DNA of 35,627 nt from Deltaproteobacteria bacterium. Lineage in GTDB: Bacteria; Myxococcota_A; Polyangia; DRWM01; JAAZOP01. Below, in pieces: positions 6,862 through 15,894 of the stretch. The stretch is from contig JACRCX010000067.1 in assembly GCA_016218815.1 (NCBI GenBank), positions 1 to 35,627 of the forward strand, read 5' to 3'. Numbering within the stretch: the stretch's first letter is position 1; each line of letters begins with the position of its first letter. The notes under the pieces are model-generated. The model was not told the DNA's origin and made no database searches. It was given only the letters and a program-made list of their open reading frames with translations. The position numbers were made by a program, and so were the translations under genes.

Positions 6862-9800
6862 GGTCAACGTGCGTGTTCTCGCCATGACGGCCGTCGTGGT
6901 CGTCTCGGGGCTTTCCTGCCGCAAGTCGGAGCAGCCGGCGGCGTCGCGGCCCGACGCGGCCGTGGCGCAGTCGGCGGGCGCCGGCGGCGACGCCGTGGAG
7001 TCCGGGCCGGCGACGACCGTGTCGGCACGCCCGGCGGAGCCGCTGGGCGACGCGGAGGCGGAGCGGCTTCTTGGAGCGCCGTACGAGGACCACACGAACC
7101 GGCTGCCCGCGGCGGAAGCGGCGGTCGAGCGGGACATCGCCACGTTGGGCTACGGCTCGGGCGAGGCCGAGGGAGGTTTGGGCATCTTCGGCCTCGGCCT
7201 GGGCGACGTCGGGGCCATGGGCCACGGCTACGGCACCGGCGACGGCGTCGGCTTCGGACGCGGTGGCGGCGCCATGGGCCGCCGAGGTCGTGACGCCGGG
7301 GACACCGGACCCGACCTCAGCGGTCGCGTCGGGCGCTCGCCGGACCTGCGGCTGGGCGAGGTGACGACCTTCGGGGGGCTCTCCAAGGAGGTCATCCGGC
7401 GGATCGTGCAGCAGCATCGCGGGCGCGTGCGCCACTGCTACGAGGCGGCGCTGCGGACCGCGCCGGCGCTGGCGGGTCGTGTCACCGTCAAGTTCGTCGT
7501 CGGGCCGCAGGGCAGCGTCTCCAGCGCCGAAGCGGTCGGCAACACCTCGAGCGACACGGCGTTCGCGGAGTGCGTCGTCGCCGTGGTCAAGCGCATGAGC
7601 TTCCCGCAGGCCGACGGCGTCACCGCCTGCACGTTTCCCTTCCTGTTCCAGATGACGGGCGAGGACGAGATCGAGGTGGTGGTCGTGGCGCAGACCGAGC
7701 AGCCGCCGGCGCCTCCTCCTCCGGACCCGACGCAGGGAGCGCTGCGGGCGAAGAACAGCGAGGGCGAGCTGGTGGGCGAGTTCCCGCTCCGGCACACCGA
7801 GGTCACGGCCGAGATCACCGGCTACGTGGCACGGACGGTGGTCGAGCAGACGTACGAGAACGACTTCCGGGAGGTGATCGAGGCCGTCTACCAGTTCCCG
7901 CTGCCCTCGCTGGGCGCGGTCAACGACTTCGTGATGGAGATCGGTACGCGGAAGATCGTGGGGATCGTCCGTCCGCGGGAGGAGGCGGAGCGCATCTACG
8001 CCGAGGCGCGAGCGGCGGGCTACACGGCCAGCCTGCTCACGCAGGAGCGGCCGAACCTGTTCACGCAGAACGTGGCCAACATCGAGCCTGGCGGAACGGT
8101 GAAGATCCGCATCACGTACTTCGAGCGGCTGGTCTACGAGCACGGCATCTACCAGTGGGTGTTCCCGATGGTCGTGGGCCCGCGGTACATCCCGGGAGGT
8201 CCGCCGACGGAGGCGGGCGGCGAGTCGGGCGCGCCGCTCGCGGGGACGGCGGTGGGCACGGCGTCGGGGACACCGGCCGTGGACACGGCGGGCATTCCGC
8301 CGGCGACCGATCCGTCCGTGCCGGGGCCATCGGCGGTGGCGGCGCCTTCCGGGGGCGGGGGAACGTCGCCGCCGACCGGGCGCGTCCCGGACGCCGACCG
8401 CATCACGCCGCCGGTGCTGCTGCCCGGCACTCGCAGCGGCCACGACATTGGCCTGACCGTGACGCTCGAGGCGGGGGTTCCGCTCCGCGGGCTGCGGGTC
8501 GTGACGCACGAGGCCGACGTGGAGGAGACGTCGCCCACGCGCCGCGTGATCAAGCTCTTGGCGGGGGACTCGATCCCCAACCGGGATTTCGTGCTGCGGT
8601 GGATCCCGGGCGGGGTCGAGACCCAGGTCGGGGTCCTGGCCCACCGGGGCGCGGGGGGGGGATTCCTGACGCTGATGATGCAGCCGCCGCTGGCGCCGTC
8701 GGACGAGCAGGTCACGCCGCGCGAGCTGACCTTCCTCCTCGACGTCTCGGGCAGCATGCAGGGGCAGCCGCTGGACATCTCCAAGGCGCTCGTGCAGAAG
8801 ACGCTCGACTCGTTGCGTCCCGAGGACGCGTTCAACGTCGTCACCTTCGCGAGCGGCAACGCGCAGCTCTTCGACGGACCGATGCCCGGCACGGAAGAGA
8901 ACATCGCGGCGGCGCGGCGCTTCCTGGAGACTCTCGGGGGCGGCGGCGGCACGGAGATGCTCGCAGGGATGCGCCGGGCGCTGGGCGCGACGCACGAGCC
9001 GAAGTTCCTCCAGATGTACATGTTCCTGACGGACGGGTACGTCGGGGACGAGGAGGAGATCCTGCGCGTGATCCGGGAGGAGCGGGGAGGGGCGCGGTTC
9101 TTCGCCTTCGGCATCGGCTCGGGGGTCAACCGCTTCCTGATCGACGGCATTGGCGAGCACGGCGGGGGCGCCTCGCAAGTGATCCTGCCCCGCGAGTCGG
9201 AGGACGCGGTTCCGCGCGCCGTGGAGCAGCTCTTCACGATGATCGACTCGCCGGTGCTCGTGGACGTCGAGGTGGACTGGAACGGGCTGCCGGTGGCCGA
9301 CGTGTTTCCCGCGAAGCTGCCCGACCTGTTCGCCGGCCAGACGGTCAACCTCGTGGGGCGCTATTCCGCCGCGGCGGAGGGAACCGCGTACGTTCGTGGC
9401 CGCGTCGGGGCGCGCCGCGTGGAATTCCCGGTGGTGGTGGTCCTGCCCGAGAGCGAGGAGGCCAACGCGGCGCTGGGGCCGATCTGGGCGCGCTGGCGCA
9501 TCGAGGAGCTGACGAAGGCGAGGTTGACGGCGGAGGAGGCGGAGCAGGCCGAGCTGAAGCAGCAGATCACCGATCTGGCCGTCGAGTTTCGCCTGGTCAG
9601 CGAGTACACGGCCTTCGTCGCGGTCGACGAGTCGCGGGTCGTCGGCAACGGGCAGCCGCTGCGGGTCATCCAGCCGGTGGAGCTGCCGGAGGGAGTGAGC
9701 TACGAGGGGGTGTTCGGCGAGCCGGCGATCGGCGAGCCGCTGGAGATTGCCGGCTGGGGCCTGATCGTGCAGATGTCGGAGTCCGGGAAGATCCGGATCG

Positions 9801-9982
9801 GCACGGTGCGCGAGCAGGGGGCGGCGAGGGCCGCGGGCATTGAGGCGGGCGCGCAGATCCGATCGGTGAACGGGACCGTGGTCAACGACGTGCGGCACCT
9901 GGAGGGGCTGATCCTGCAGTCGGGCCCGCGAGTGCGGCTGGGGCTCGAGCCCGGCGGCGAGGTCGAGCTGCCGGCGCCGTGA
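6860..9982 (+). CDS. AgmX/PglI-VIT-VWA-PDZ lipoprotein
   Basis: The ATG at 6860 follows gaggagggg (6844-6852) and gives a 1040-residue protein. Residues 1-20 form an imperfect lipoprotein signal (SGLSC). A Gly-rich stretch (about 95-150) leads into an AgmX/PglI-type domain (about 175-265) with RVRHCYEAALRTAPALAGRV, a fold related to TonB C-termini. A VIT domain follows (about 295-420), then a Gly/Pro/Ala-rich insert (about 445-515). The VWA domain begins with LLDVSGSM; Asp628-x-Ser-x-Ser is an intact MIDAS metal site. The last 75 residues are PDZ-like (GAARAAGIEAGAQIRSVNG). VIT plus VWA suggests an adhesive, metal-dependent surface protein. The AgmX/PglI domain is known from myxobacterial motility-associated proteins, but a motility role here is only inference. 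Likely periplasmic or surface-anchored. Confidence 0.88.
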   Translation: MVNVRVLAMTAVVVVSGLSCRKSEQPAASRPDAAVAQSAGAGGDAVESGPATTVSARPAEPLGDAEAERLLGAPYEDHTNRLPAAEAAVERDIATLGYGSGEAEGGLGIFGLGLGDVGAMGHGYGTGDGVGFGRGGGAMGRRGRDAGDTGPDLSGRVGRSPDLRLGEVTTFGGLSKEVIRRIVQQHRGRVRHCYEAALRTAPALAGRVTVKFVVGPQGSVSSAEAVGNTSSDTAFAECVVAVVKRMSFPQADGVTACTFPFLFQMTGEDEIEVVVVAQTEQPPAPPPPDPTQGALRAKNSEGELVGEFPLRHTEVTAEITGYVARTVVEQTYENDFREVIEAVYQFPLPSLGAVNDFVMEIGTRKIVGIVRPREEAERIYAEARAAGYTASLLTQERPNLFTQNVANIEPGGTVKIRITYFERLVYEHGIYQWVFPMVVGPRYIPGGPPTEAGGESGAPLAGTAVGTASGTPAVDTAGIPPATDPSVPGPSAVAAPSGGGGTSPPTGRVPDADRITPPVLLPGTRSGHDIGLTVTLEAGVPLRGLRVVTHEADVEETSPTRRVIKLLAGDSIPNRDFVLRWIPGGVETQVGVLAHRGAGGGFLTLMMQPPLAPSDEQVTPRELTFLLDVSGSMQGQPLDISKALVQKTLDSLRPEDAFNVVTFASGNAQLFDGPMPGTEENIAAARRFLETLGGGGGTEMLAGMRRALGATHEPKFLQMYMFLTDGYVGDEEEILRVIREERGGARFFAFGIGSGVNRFLIDGIGEHGGGASQVILPRESEDAVPRAVEQLFTMIDSPVLVDVEVDWNGLPVADVFPAKLPDLFAGQTVNLVGRYSAAAEGTAYVRGRVGARRVEFPVVVVLPESEEANAALGPIWARWRIEELTKARLTAEEAEQAELKQQITDLAVEFRLVSEYTAFVAVDESRVVGNGQPLRVIQPVELPEGVSYEGVFGEPAIGEPLEIAGWGLIVQMSESGKIRIGTVREQGAARAAGIEAGAQIRSVNGTVVNDVRHLEGLILQSGPRVRLGLEPGGEVELPAP

Positions 9983-10053
9983 GACTGGATCGGCGTGACC
10001 CGGCACGGGAGCGGGACACGAGGTCGGTCGGGGCCTCGCGCCGCGGGTCGATC

Positions 10054-10082
10054 TTGCGTCGGACCGTCCCGCGTCGTAGAAG
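10054..10082 (+). promoter_or_regulatory. Candidate promoter for the GT2-exporter cluster
   Basis: ttgcgt (10054-10059) and tagaag (10077-10082) are separated by 17 nt, giving partial matches (3/6 and 4/6) to sigma70 boxes. They lie in the 154-nt gap before the glycosyltransferase. The match is modest and chance is possible. Confidence 0.3.
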
Positions 10083-10136
10083 GCGCGTCATGTTTCGTTC
10101 CCTCGGGCCTGCCGGGAGCTCGGCGCGAACCGACTG

Positions 10137-10892
10137 ATGGACGCTGCGTCGCCGGCGGGGCGCTTCGCCTTCGTGATCCCGCTGTACACCCACGGGCGTA
10201 CGGCGCGCGAGGTCGTCGAGCAGGCGCGGACGCTCGGGTTCCCGGTGTTCGTCGTCGATGACGGATCGAACGACGGGGGAGCGGAGGGGCTTGGCGGGCT
10301 GAGCGGCGTCGTGGTGCTGCGGCACGAGACGAACCGCGGGAAGGGTGCGGCCTTGCGCACCGGGCTTGCGGCGGCGGCGGGGGTCGCCGACTGGGCGATC
10401 ACCGTCGATGCGGACGGCCAGCACGAGCCGCGGCAGGCGACGGAGCTGATCGCGGCCATTCCGGCCGGGGAGCGTCCGATCGTGGTCGGCCGTCGCGAGG
10501 GGATGGACGGACCGGACACGCCGTGGAAGAGCCGCTTCGGCCGGAGGTTTTCCAACTTCTGGGTGCGTGCCGGAGGCGGCCACCGGGTGCGGGACACGCA
10601 GACCGGGTTCCGCATCTACCCGCTGCCCGAGACGCTGCAGCTCGGCGCGCGTGCGAACCGGTTCCAGTTCGAGGTCGAGGTCCTGATCGTGGCCCGCTGG
10701 AAGGGGATTCCCGCCGTGGAGGTCCCGGTGCGGGTGACCTACTCGCCCCCGGGGGGGCGCGTGACGCACTACCGGCCGTTCATCGACTTCTGGCGCAACA
10801 GCGCGGTCTTCGGGCGCCTGATCGTGGCCCGGATGTTCCTGCCGCGGCGGGTGCGGGCGCGGCGAATCGAGGTCCGTCTTGACGGCGCCTAG
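10137..10892 (+). CDS. Family 2 glycosyltransferase (dolichyl-phosphate-mannose-synthase-like)
   Basis: The 251-residue protein is a GT-A fold glycosyltransferase. It opens with FVIPLYTHG and has the nucleotide-binding VVDDGSNDGG. It continues with the NRGKGAALRTG motif typical of DPM1/polyprenyl-phosphate glycosyltransferases, and then the metal-binding DADGQHEP. TQTGFRIYP and FEVEVLIVARWKGIP complete the acceptor side. There are no C-terminal membrane helices, so it is probably a soluble or peripheral enzyme moving a sugar from a nucleotide donor to a lipid carrier or lipid. The start at 10137 fits the family length. The stop overlaps the exporter start by 14 nt, so the two are probably translationally coupled. 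It is the first gene of a four-gene group with an exporter-methyltransferase fusion, a B12 radical SAM enzyme and a small membrane protein. Confidence 0.88.
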   Translation: MDAASPAGRFAFVIPLYTHGRTAREVVEQARTLGFPVFVVDDGSNDGGAEGLGGLSGVVVLRHETNRGKGAALRTGLAAAAGVADWAITVDADGQHEPRQATELIAAIPAGERPIVVGRREGMDGPDTPWKSRFGRRFSNFWVRAGGGHRVRDTQTGFRIYPLPETLQLGARANRFQFEVEVLIVARWKGIPAVEVPVRVTYSPPGGRVTHYRPFIDFWRNSAVFGRLIVARMFLPRRVRARRIEVRLDGA

Positions 10893-13800
10893 GGCCGGCG
10901 TCCGCTGGTGGCTGCTCGGCCTGGTCGTCGGCGCGCTGGCGGGCGCCGCCTGGCTGGCGCAGCGCCGGGTGCGCCTGGAGACCGACATCACGGCGTCGAT
11001 TCCGTCCGGCGATCCGGTGCTCGCCGCGACGCGCGGCATCCTCGCGGACCATCCGGCGCTGGAGCGGATCGCGGTCGACGTCTCCTTCGCGGACGGCCGA
11101 GCGGATCGCGACGCGCTGGCTGCGGCGGGGGATCGGCTGGTGGAGCGGCTGCGGGCCAGCGAGCTGTTCCACCAGGTGGGAATGGCCGAGGCGAGCGGGG
11201 CTCTCGCCGCGTTCTATGTCGATGTCGTGCGGCGGTTGCCGGCGCTGTTCACCGACGAGGAGCTGGCGCGCGACGTGGCGCCGCTGCTGGGGCCCGAGCG
11301 GGTCGGCGCCGCGCTGCAACGGCGGCTGGACGAACTGGCGCAACTGGACGGCGTCGGGCAGGCCGAGGCGATCGCGGCGGATCCGCTCGGTCTGCGTGCG
11401 CTGGTCCTGGGGCGCCTGGGCGCGCTGCTCCCCGCGGGCGACGCGCACACGTGGCGGGGGCATCTGCTCTCGGGCGACGATCGCCACCTGTTGGTGCTGC
11501 TGAATCCGCGCGGGCGGGCGTCGGACACGAACCTCGCACGGCGGCTGCGTGCGCTGTTCGCGGACGCCGAGCGCGAGCTCGGCTGCGAGCCGGACGCCGG
11601 TGTCGAGGGGCGTATCGTGCTCACCGTGGTGGGCGGGTTCCGGGCGGCGCTGGACAACGAGGAGACGATCCGCCGCGACACGACGCGGGCGATCTGGATT
11701 GCCAGCCTGGGCGCCGCCCTGCTGATCCTGCTCTGCTTTCCCCGCCCGCTGCTCGGCCTGCTGGCGTTGATCCCGGCGGGGGCCGGCATCGTCCTGGCGC
11801 TCTTGGCGTACTCCCTGCTCCGGGGCGAGATCTCGGCCCTGGCGCTCGGTTTCGGCGGCGCGCTGGTGTCGATCACGGTGGACCAGGGGATCGCGTATCT
11901 GCTGTTCCTGGACCGGACGCGGGTCGTCCGGGGGGCGGAGGCGGCCCACGAGATTCGTTCGGTCGGGTTGTTCGCCACGCTGACCACGGTCGCCGCGTTT
12001 TTCGCGCTGCAGTTCAGCGGGTACCCGCTGCTGCAGCAGCTCGGCCTGTTTGCCGGGCTGGCGGTCGGACTGACGTACCTGTTCATCCACCTCGTGTTCC
12101 CGCTGGTCTTCCCGGCGATGCCCGCGGCGCGTCGCGGCGCGGCGTTGCCCGTCGAGCGGTGGCTGACCGCGGCGACGACGAACCGGGGATGGGCGGGGCC
12201 GGTCATTGCCGGGCTGCTCGTCGTGGGGTTCGTCGCCGTGGGGCGTCCCGCGTTCGTGGTCGACTTGCAGGCGATGAACCACGTTCGTCCCGCGACTCTC
12301 GCGGCCGAGGCGCGGGTGAAGCGGGTGTGGGGCGACGTGTTCAACCGCGTCTACGCGGCGGTGGAGGCGCCGACGCCGGAGGCGTTGCAGGCGGATGCCG
12401 ACCGGCTGGCCGGGCTGTTCGACGGGGAACGCGCGCGGGGCTCGCTGGCGGCGGCGTTCGTCCCGTCGCAGGTGCTGCCGGGTGCCGAGCGTTCGGCCCG
12501 GAACCTCGCCGCCTGGACGCGGTTCTGGACTCCGGCCCGCGTCGCGGAGCTGCGGACCGCCATCGACGGTCGCGGCGGCGAGCTGGGCTTCACGGCGGAC
12601 GCGTTCGCGCCGTTCTTCACGGCCCTGGAGCGGCCACGGGTGGTGCCGGCGGCGATCCCGGCGGGGCTATTCGAGATGTTCGGGATTTCGGCGGCGCGTG
12701 ACGGACGCGGCTGGGTCTGGCTCGGCGCCGTGACCCCGGGCCCGCGCTACGACGCGGCGGCGGTGTTCGACCGTGCCGCGCAGGCGGGCTTCCGGCTGTT
12801 CGATCCGCGGCTGTTCGCGCAGCGGCTCGGCGCGCACCTGGGCCGCGCATTCACGACGATGGTGGTCATCGTCGGCGCCGCGGTGCTGGCGCTCGTGATC
12901 TTGCTGTTCCTCGCCGTGCGCACCGTCGTCCTTGCCGTGCTGCCGCTGCTCTTCGCCCTGGCCGTCACGCTGGGGGGATTGAGTCTGCTCGGCCGGCCGC
13001 TCGACATTCCGTCGCTGCTGCTCGCGGTGGTCGTCTTCGGCATGGGGGTCGACTATTCGCTGTACTTCGTCCACACCTCGCAGCGGCTGCTGGACGAAGG
13101 TCACCCGTCGTTCGGCCCGATGCGCCTGACGGTCTTTCTCGCCTCCGGGTCGACGCTGCTCGGGATGTTGTCGTTGGCGTTCGCCGAGCATCCGGTGCTG
13201 CGCAGCGTGGGCATCACCGGGGCGCTGGGCATCGCGGCGGCGGCGCTGGGGTCGTTCCTCATCCTGCCGCCGATGCTGCGGCGGGTGTTTCCGGGTCGTG
13301 CGGCGATCGAGTGGCGGCAGGCGCCGGGAGAGGATCCGTGTCGGGTGGTGCGGCGACGTTACGCGGGTCTTTCGGCGCACGCGCGGCTGTTCACGCGGTT
13401 CAAGCTGCGGCTGGACCCGATGTTCGCGCGTCTGGCGGAGCTGGTGGGCACGCCGCGGACGATCCTCGATGTGGGTTGCGGGCAGGGGGTGCCGGGGGCG
13501 TATCTGTTGGCGCGTTTGCCCGAGGCGCGGGTGACGGGCGTGGATCCGGATGCCGGGCGGGTGCGCATCGCGGCGCGCGTTTTCGGGCCGCGGGGCGAGG
13601 CGATCTGCGGTGGGGCGCCGGAGCTGCCGGCGTCGCCGGCGCGGATCGACGTCGCGATCTGCCTCGACGTCATCCATCAGCTTTCCGACGAGCAGTTCGC
13701 CGCGACGTTGCGGGACGTGCGGGGGCGGCTGAGCGAGGGGGGCAGGTTCGTGCTGCGGGCCACGGTGCCCGGGGCGGGCAGGGTCCCGTGGATGCGGCGT

Positions 13801-13980
13801 TGGGAGATGCTGCGCCTGCGCCGGCTGGGCCTGGCGGCGCGCTACCGAACGGCGGCGGAGCTGCGTCGGTCGTTCGAGGACGCGGGGTTGAGGGTGGAGA
13901 CGGTCGAGCCGGCGGAGCCCGGGAGCGAGGAGCTGTGGGTGGTCGGCGTGGTTCCGCGCGCCGGGGCGGAGACCTGCTAG
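10879..13980 (+). CDS. RND/MMPL exporter fused to SAM-dependent methyltransferase
   Basis: The 1033-residue protein starts at a TTG (10879) inside the glycosyltransferase gene. Residues 1 to about 800 are an RND/MMPL-type exporter of the kind found beside lipid and aryl-polyene genes. It has an N-terminal helix, a periplasmic loop, and two membrane bundles (about 270-420 and 650-800) separated by a second loop. Typical MMPL segments are GFGGALVSITVDQGIAYLLF and VVFGMGVDYSLYFVHTSQ. After the last helix and the segment RRVFPGR, the chain continues without a stop into a class I methyltransferase. This has motif I ILDVGCGQGVPG (Asp864 region), the acidic residue in VTGVDPD, and DVAICLDVIHQL. Fusion of a lipid exporter to a methyltransferase suggests that modification and export act on one substrate at the membrane. 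The frame is continuous, so a sequencing frameshift is not required. Confidence 0.88.
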   Translation: MTAPRAGVRWWLLGLVVGALAGAAWLAQRRVRLETDITASIPSGDPVLAATRGILADHPALERIAVDVSFADGRADRDALAAAGDRLVERLRASELFHQVGMAEASGALAAFYVDVVRRLPALFTDEELARDVAPLLGPERVGAALQRRLDELAQLDGVGQAEAIAADPLGLRALVLGRLGALLPAGDAHTWRGHLLSGDDRHLLVLLNPRGRASDTNLARRLRALFADAERELGCEPDAGVEGRIVLTVVGGFRAALDNEETIRRDTTRAIWIASLGAALLILLCFPRPLLGLLALIPAGAGIVLALLAYSLLRGEISALALGFGGALVSITVDQGIAYLLFLDRTRVVRGAEAAHEIRSVGLFATLTTVAAFFALQFSGYPLLQQLGLFAGLAVGLTYLFIHLVFPLVFPAMPAARRGAALPVERWLTAATTNRGWAGPVIAGLLVVGFVAVGRPAFVVDLQAMNHVRPATLAAEARVKRVWGDVFNRVYAAVEAPTPEALQADADRLAGLFDGERARGSLAAAFVPSQVLPGAERSARNLAAWTRFWTPARVAELRTAIDGRGGELGFTADAFAPFFTALERPRVVPAAIPAGLFEMFGISAARDGRGWVWLGAVTPGPRYDAAAVFDRAAQAGFRLFDPRLFAQRLGAHLGRAFTTMVVIVGAAVLALVILLFLAVRTVVLAVLPLLFALAVTLGGLSLLGRPLDIPSLLLAVVVFGMGVDYSLYFVHTSQRLLDEGHPSFGPMRLTVFLASGSTLLGMLSLAFAEHPVLRSVGITGALGIAAAALGSFLILPPMLRRVFPGRAAIEWRQAPGEDPCRVVRRRYAGLSAHARLFTRFKLRLDPMFARLAELVGTPRTILDVGCGQGVPGAYLLARLPEARVTGVDPDAGRVRIAARVFGPRGEAICGGAPELPASPARIDVAICLDVIHQLSDEQFAATLRDVRGRLSEGGRFVLRATVPGAGRVPWMRRWEMLRLRRLGLAARYRTAAELRRSFEDAGLRVETVEPAEPGSEELWVVGVVPRAGAETC

Positions 13981-13991
13981 AGTACATCCCC

Positions 13992-15431
13992 GTGCGCGTG
14001 GCGCTCGTCCATCCCGCAGGCTCGAACTGGGTTCCCGGACAGCGGGACATCACGTCCGTGGCCAACCGCATGGCGCCGCTCGGGCTGCTCTCCATCGCCG
14101 CGTGGCTGGAGCGGGACGGGCACGAGGTGGCGGTGTTCGACGGGCTGGGCCCGGACGCGCCGCGGGAGACGGGCGAGCGGGTGCGGGAGATTCTGGGGTT
14201 CGGGCCGGAGCTGGTCGGTTTCTCCGCGACGACTTCCGGCTTCCTGGACGGCAACGATCTGGCGGTCGCGCTCAAGGCGGCGGCGCCGGAGGTCCGGATC
14301 GTCTTCGGCGGCGTGCACGTCTCGGCGGTGGGCCAAGGGCTGCTCGAGCGTTTTCCGGCGATCGACTTCCTCTGCCTGGGGGAGGGCGAGGTGACGATGG
14401 CGGAGCTGGCGGCGGGGCGCGAGCCGGCGACGATCGACGGGCTGATGGGGCGGGACGGCGAGCGGATCTTCGCCAATGCGCCTCGTGCGCCGCTGGCCGA
14501 GCTCGACCGGCTGCCGTTCCCCGCCTACGCGGCGTTGCGCGGCTTCCCGCGGCGCTACCGGCTGCCGCTGTTCAGCTACGTGCGCACGCCGGGGGCGACG
14601 ATGTCCACGAGTCGCGGGTGCCCGTACCAGTGCTCCTACTGCGACCGTTCGGTCTTCGGGCGCAGCCATCGCGTCAACTCGGCGGAGTACATCTACGACC
14701 ACATGCGGCATCTGCGCGTGCGGTTCGGGGTGCGGCACATCAACATCTACGACGACCTGTTCACGTTGAACCGGCGGCGCATCACGGCACTGTGCGGCCT
14801 CCTGGCCGCGAGGCCGCTGGGCGTGCAGTTCAACTGTGCGGTGCGCGTCGGCCACGCGGACGACGAGCTGCTGGGGATGCTCAAGGACGCGGGCTGCCTG
14901 ATGGTGTCCTTGGGCATCGAGTCGGCGGATCCCGCGCTGCTGGAGCGGCACAAGGCCGGGGTGGAGCTGGACGAGGTGCGGAGCACGGTGGCGCGGATCA
15001 AGGCGAAGGGGCTGCGCGCGAAGGGACTGTTCATGATGGGGCTGCCCGGCGAGACGGAGGAATCGATCCGCGCGACCAGCGACTTCGCCATGTCGCTCGG
15101 TCTGGACGACATGAACATGACCAAGTTCACGCCGTTTCCGGGCGCGCCGATCTGGAAGGATTTGTCGGAGGAGGGGGAGTTCCACGAGGACTGGCGGCTG
15201 ATGAACTGCCTGCACTTCGTGTTCGTGCCGCGGACGATGGCTTCGCGCGAGCGGATGGACGAGCTGTACAACTGGCACGTCAAGCGGTTCTACTCGGACC
15301 CGGCGTGGCGGCGGACTTTCCGCCGCCGGCTGTGGCAGCACCGGGGGAGCCTGTGGTACCTGCTGCGGCACTTGCCGTCGTTCCTGGCGGCGAAGCGGCA
15401 TTTCGAGCCGGGGGCGGCGGGGGCGGACTGA
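13992..15431 (+). CDS. B12-binding radical SAM protein
   Basis: A GTG at 13992, 11 nt after the exporter stop, gives 479 residues. This start places the conserved opening VRVALVHPAG at the N-terminus, as in cobalamin-binding radical SAM enzymes; the longer open frame upstream overlaps the exporter and is not coding. Residues 1 to about 140 form the Rossmann-like B12-binding domain (MAPLGLLSIAAWLERDGHEV, IVFGGVHVSAVGQ, FLCLGEGE). Cys210, Cys214 and Cys217 make the CX3CX2C iron-sulfur motif (CPYQCSYCDRS). The radical SAM barrel follows, with VSLGIESAD and LFMMGLPGETEES. Characterised relatives methylate or rearrange unactivated carbons in lipids, pigments and antibiotics. Here it probably modifies the same product as its neighbours; the substrate cannot be read from sequence. 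Confidence 0.88.
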   Translation: MRVALVHPAGSNWVPGQRDITSVANRMAPLGLLSIAAWLERDGHEVAVFDGLGPDAPRETGERVREILGFGPELVGFSATTSGFLDGNDLAVALKAAAPEVRIVFGGVHVSAVGQGLLERFPAIDFLCLGEGEVTMAELAAGREPATIDGLMGRDGERIFANAPRAPLAELDRLPFPAYAALRGFPRRYRLPLFSYVRTPGATMSTSRGCPYQCSYCDRSVFGRSHRVNSAEYIYDHMRHLRVRFGVRHINIYDDLFTLNRRRITALCGLLAARPLGVQFNCAVRVGHADDELLGMLKDAGCLMVSLGIESADPALLERHKAGVELDEVRSTVARIKAKGLRAKGLFMMGLPGETEESIRATSDFAMSLGLDDMNMTKFTPFPGAPIWKDLSEEGEFHEDWRLMNCLHFVFVPRTMASRERMDELYNWHVKRFYSDPAWRRTFRRRLWQHRGSLWYLLRHLPSFLAAKRHFEPGAAGAD

Positions 15432-15451
15432 GCGGGAGGAGCGGCGCGAAG

Positions 15452-15874
15452 GTGGGTCTGGGGCGGAACATCCTGGGGCGTCTGGCGCGGACCGCGTACG
15501 TGCGCGAGGCGCTGGCGCGTCCGGTGGAGTTGAGCGCGCTCAAACGGCGGCCGACGAAGCGGGTGTGGTTCGGGATCTTCCTCGCGGCGCTCAGCTACAC
15601 GATCGGCTGGCCGGTGATCCTGTTCCTCGGCTGGCTGGCGTACCGGCTGGAGCAGCCGCTGGTGATCGCGATCGGGGGCCCGGTGACGTACGGGATCTCG
15701 CACCTCACGTTCCTGGCCGGCGCGTATTTCGCGGGATCGGGATACGTTCCGACGTTCCTGCGCTGGGCGACGCGGCGGTTTTTCGAGCGATTCGCGGGCG
15801 CGGGGCGGCAAGCGGGGCATCCGGCCGTGGTCGGAGAGGTGGGGGAATCCGGTCCGCGGAGCGTGGGCGGCTGA
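15452..15874 (+). CDS. Small membrane protein of the B12-radical-SAM cluster
   Basis: A GTG at 15452, after gggaggag at 15434-15441, gives 140 residues. The open frame upstream runs antiparallel to sense over the radical SAM gene and is not coding. The protein has a basic N-terminal third, then two hydrophobic segments: about residues 36-62 (IFLAALSYTIGWPVILFLGW) and about residues 70-92 (LVIAIGGPVTYGISHLTFLA). It ends in an amphipathic, charged tail. The topology is a two-helix membrane hairpin. I do not recognise a family. It lies 20 nt after the radical SAM stop, so it belongs to the same transcript, perhaps anchoring the pathway at the membrane. Confidence 0.7.
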   Translation: MGLGRNILGRLARTAYVREALARPVELSALKRRPTKRVWFGIFLAALSYTIGWPVILFLGWLAYRLEQPLVIAIGGPVTYGISHLTFLAGAYFAGSGYVPTFLRWATRRFFERFAGAGRQAGHPAVVGEVGESGPRSVGG

Positions 15875-15894
15875 GCGCGAGGCCGCCGAGCGGG

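Noticed and set aside
6509..10006. Minus-strand open frame of 1165 codons
   Set aside because: Antisense to the VIT/VWA gene; composition is Arg/His/Leu-rich shadow sequence. Only the shorter frame at 6598-6861 was kept.
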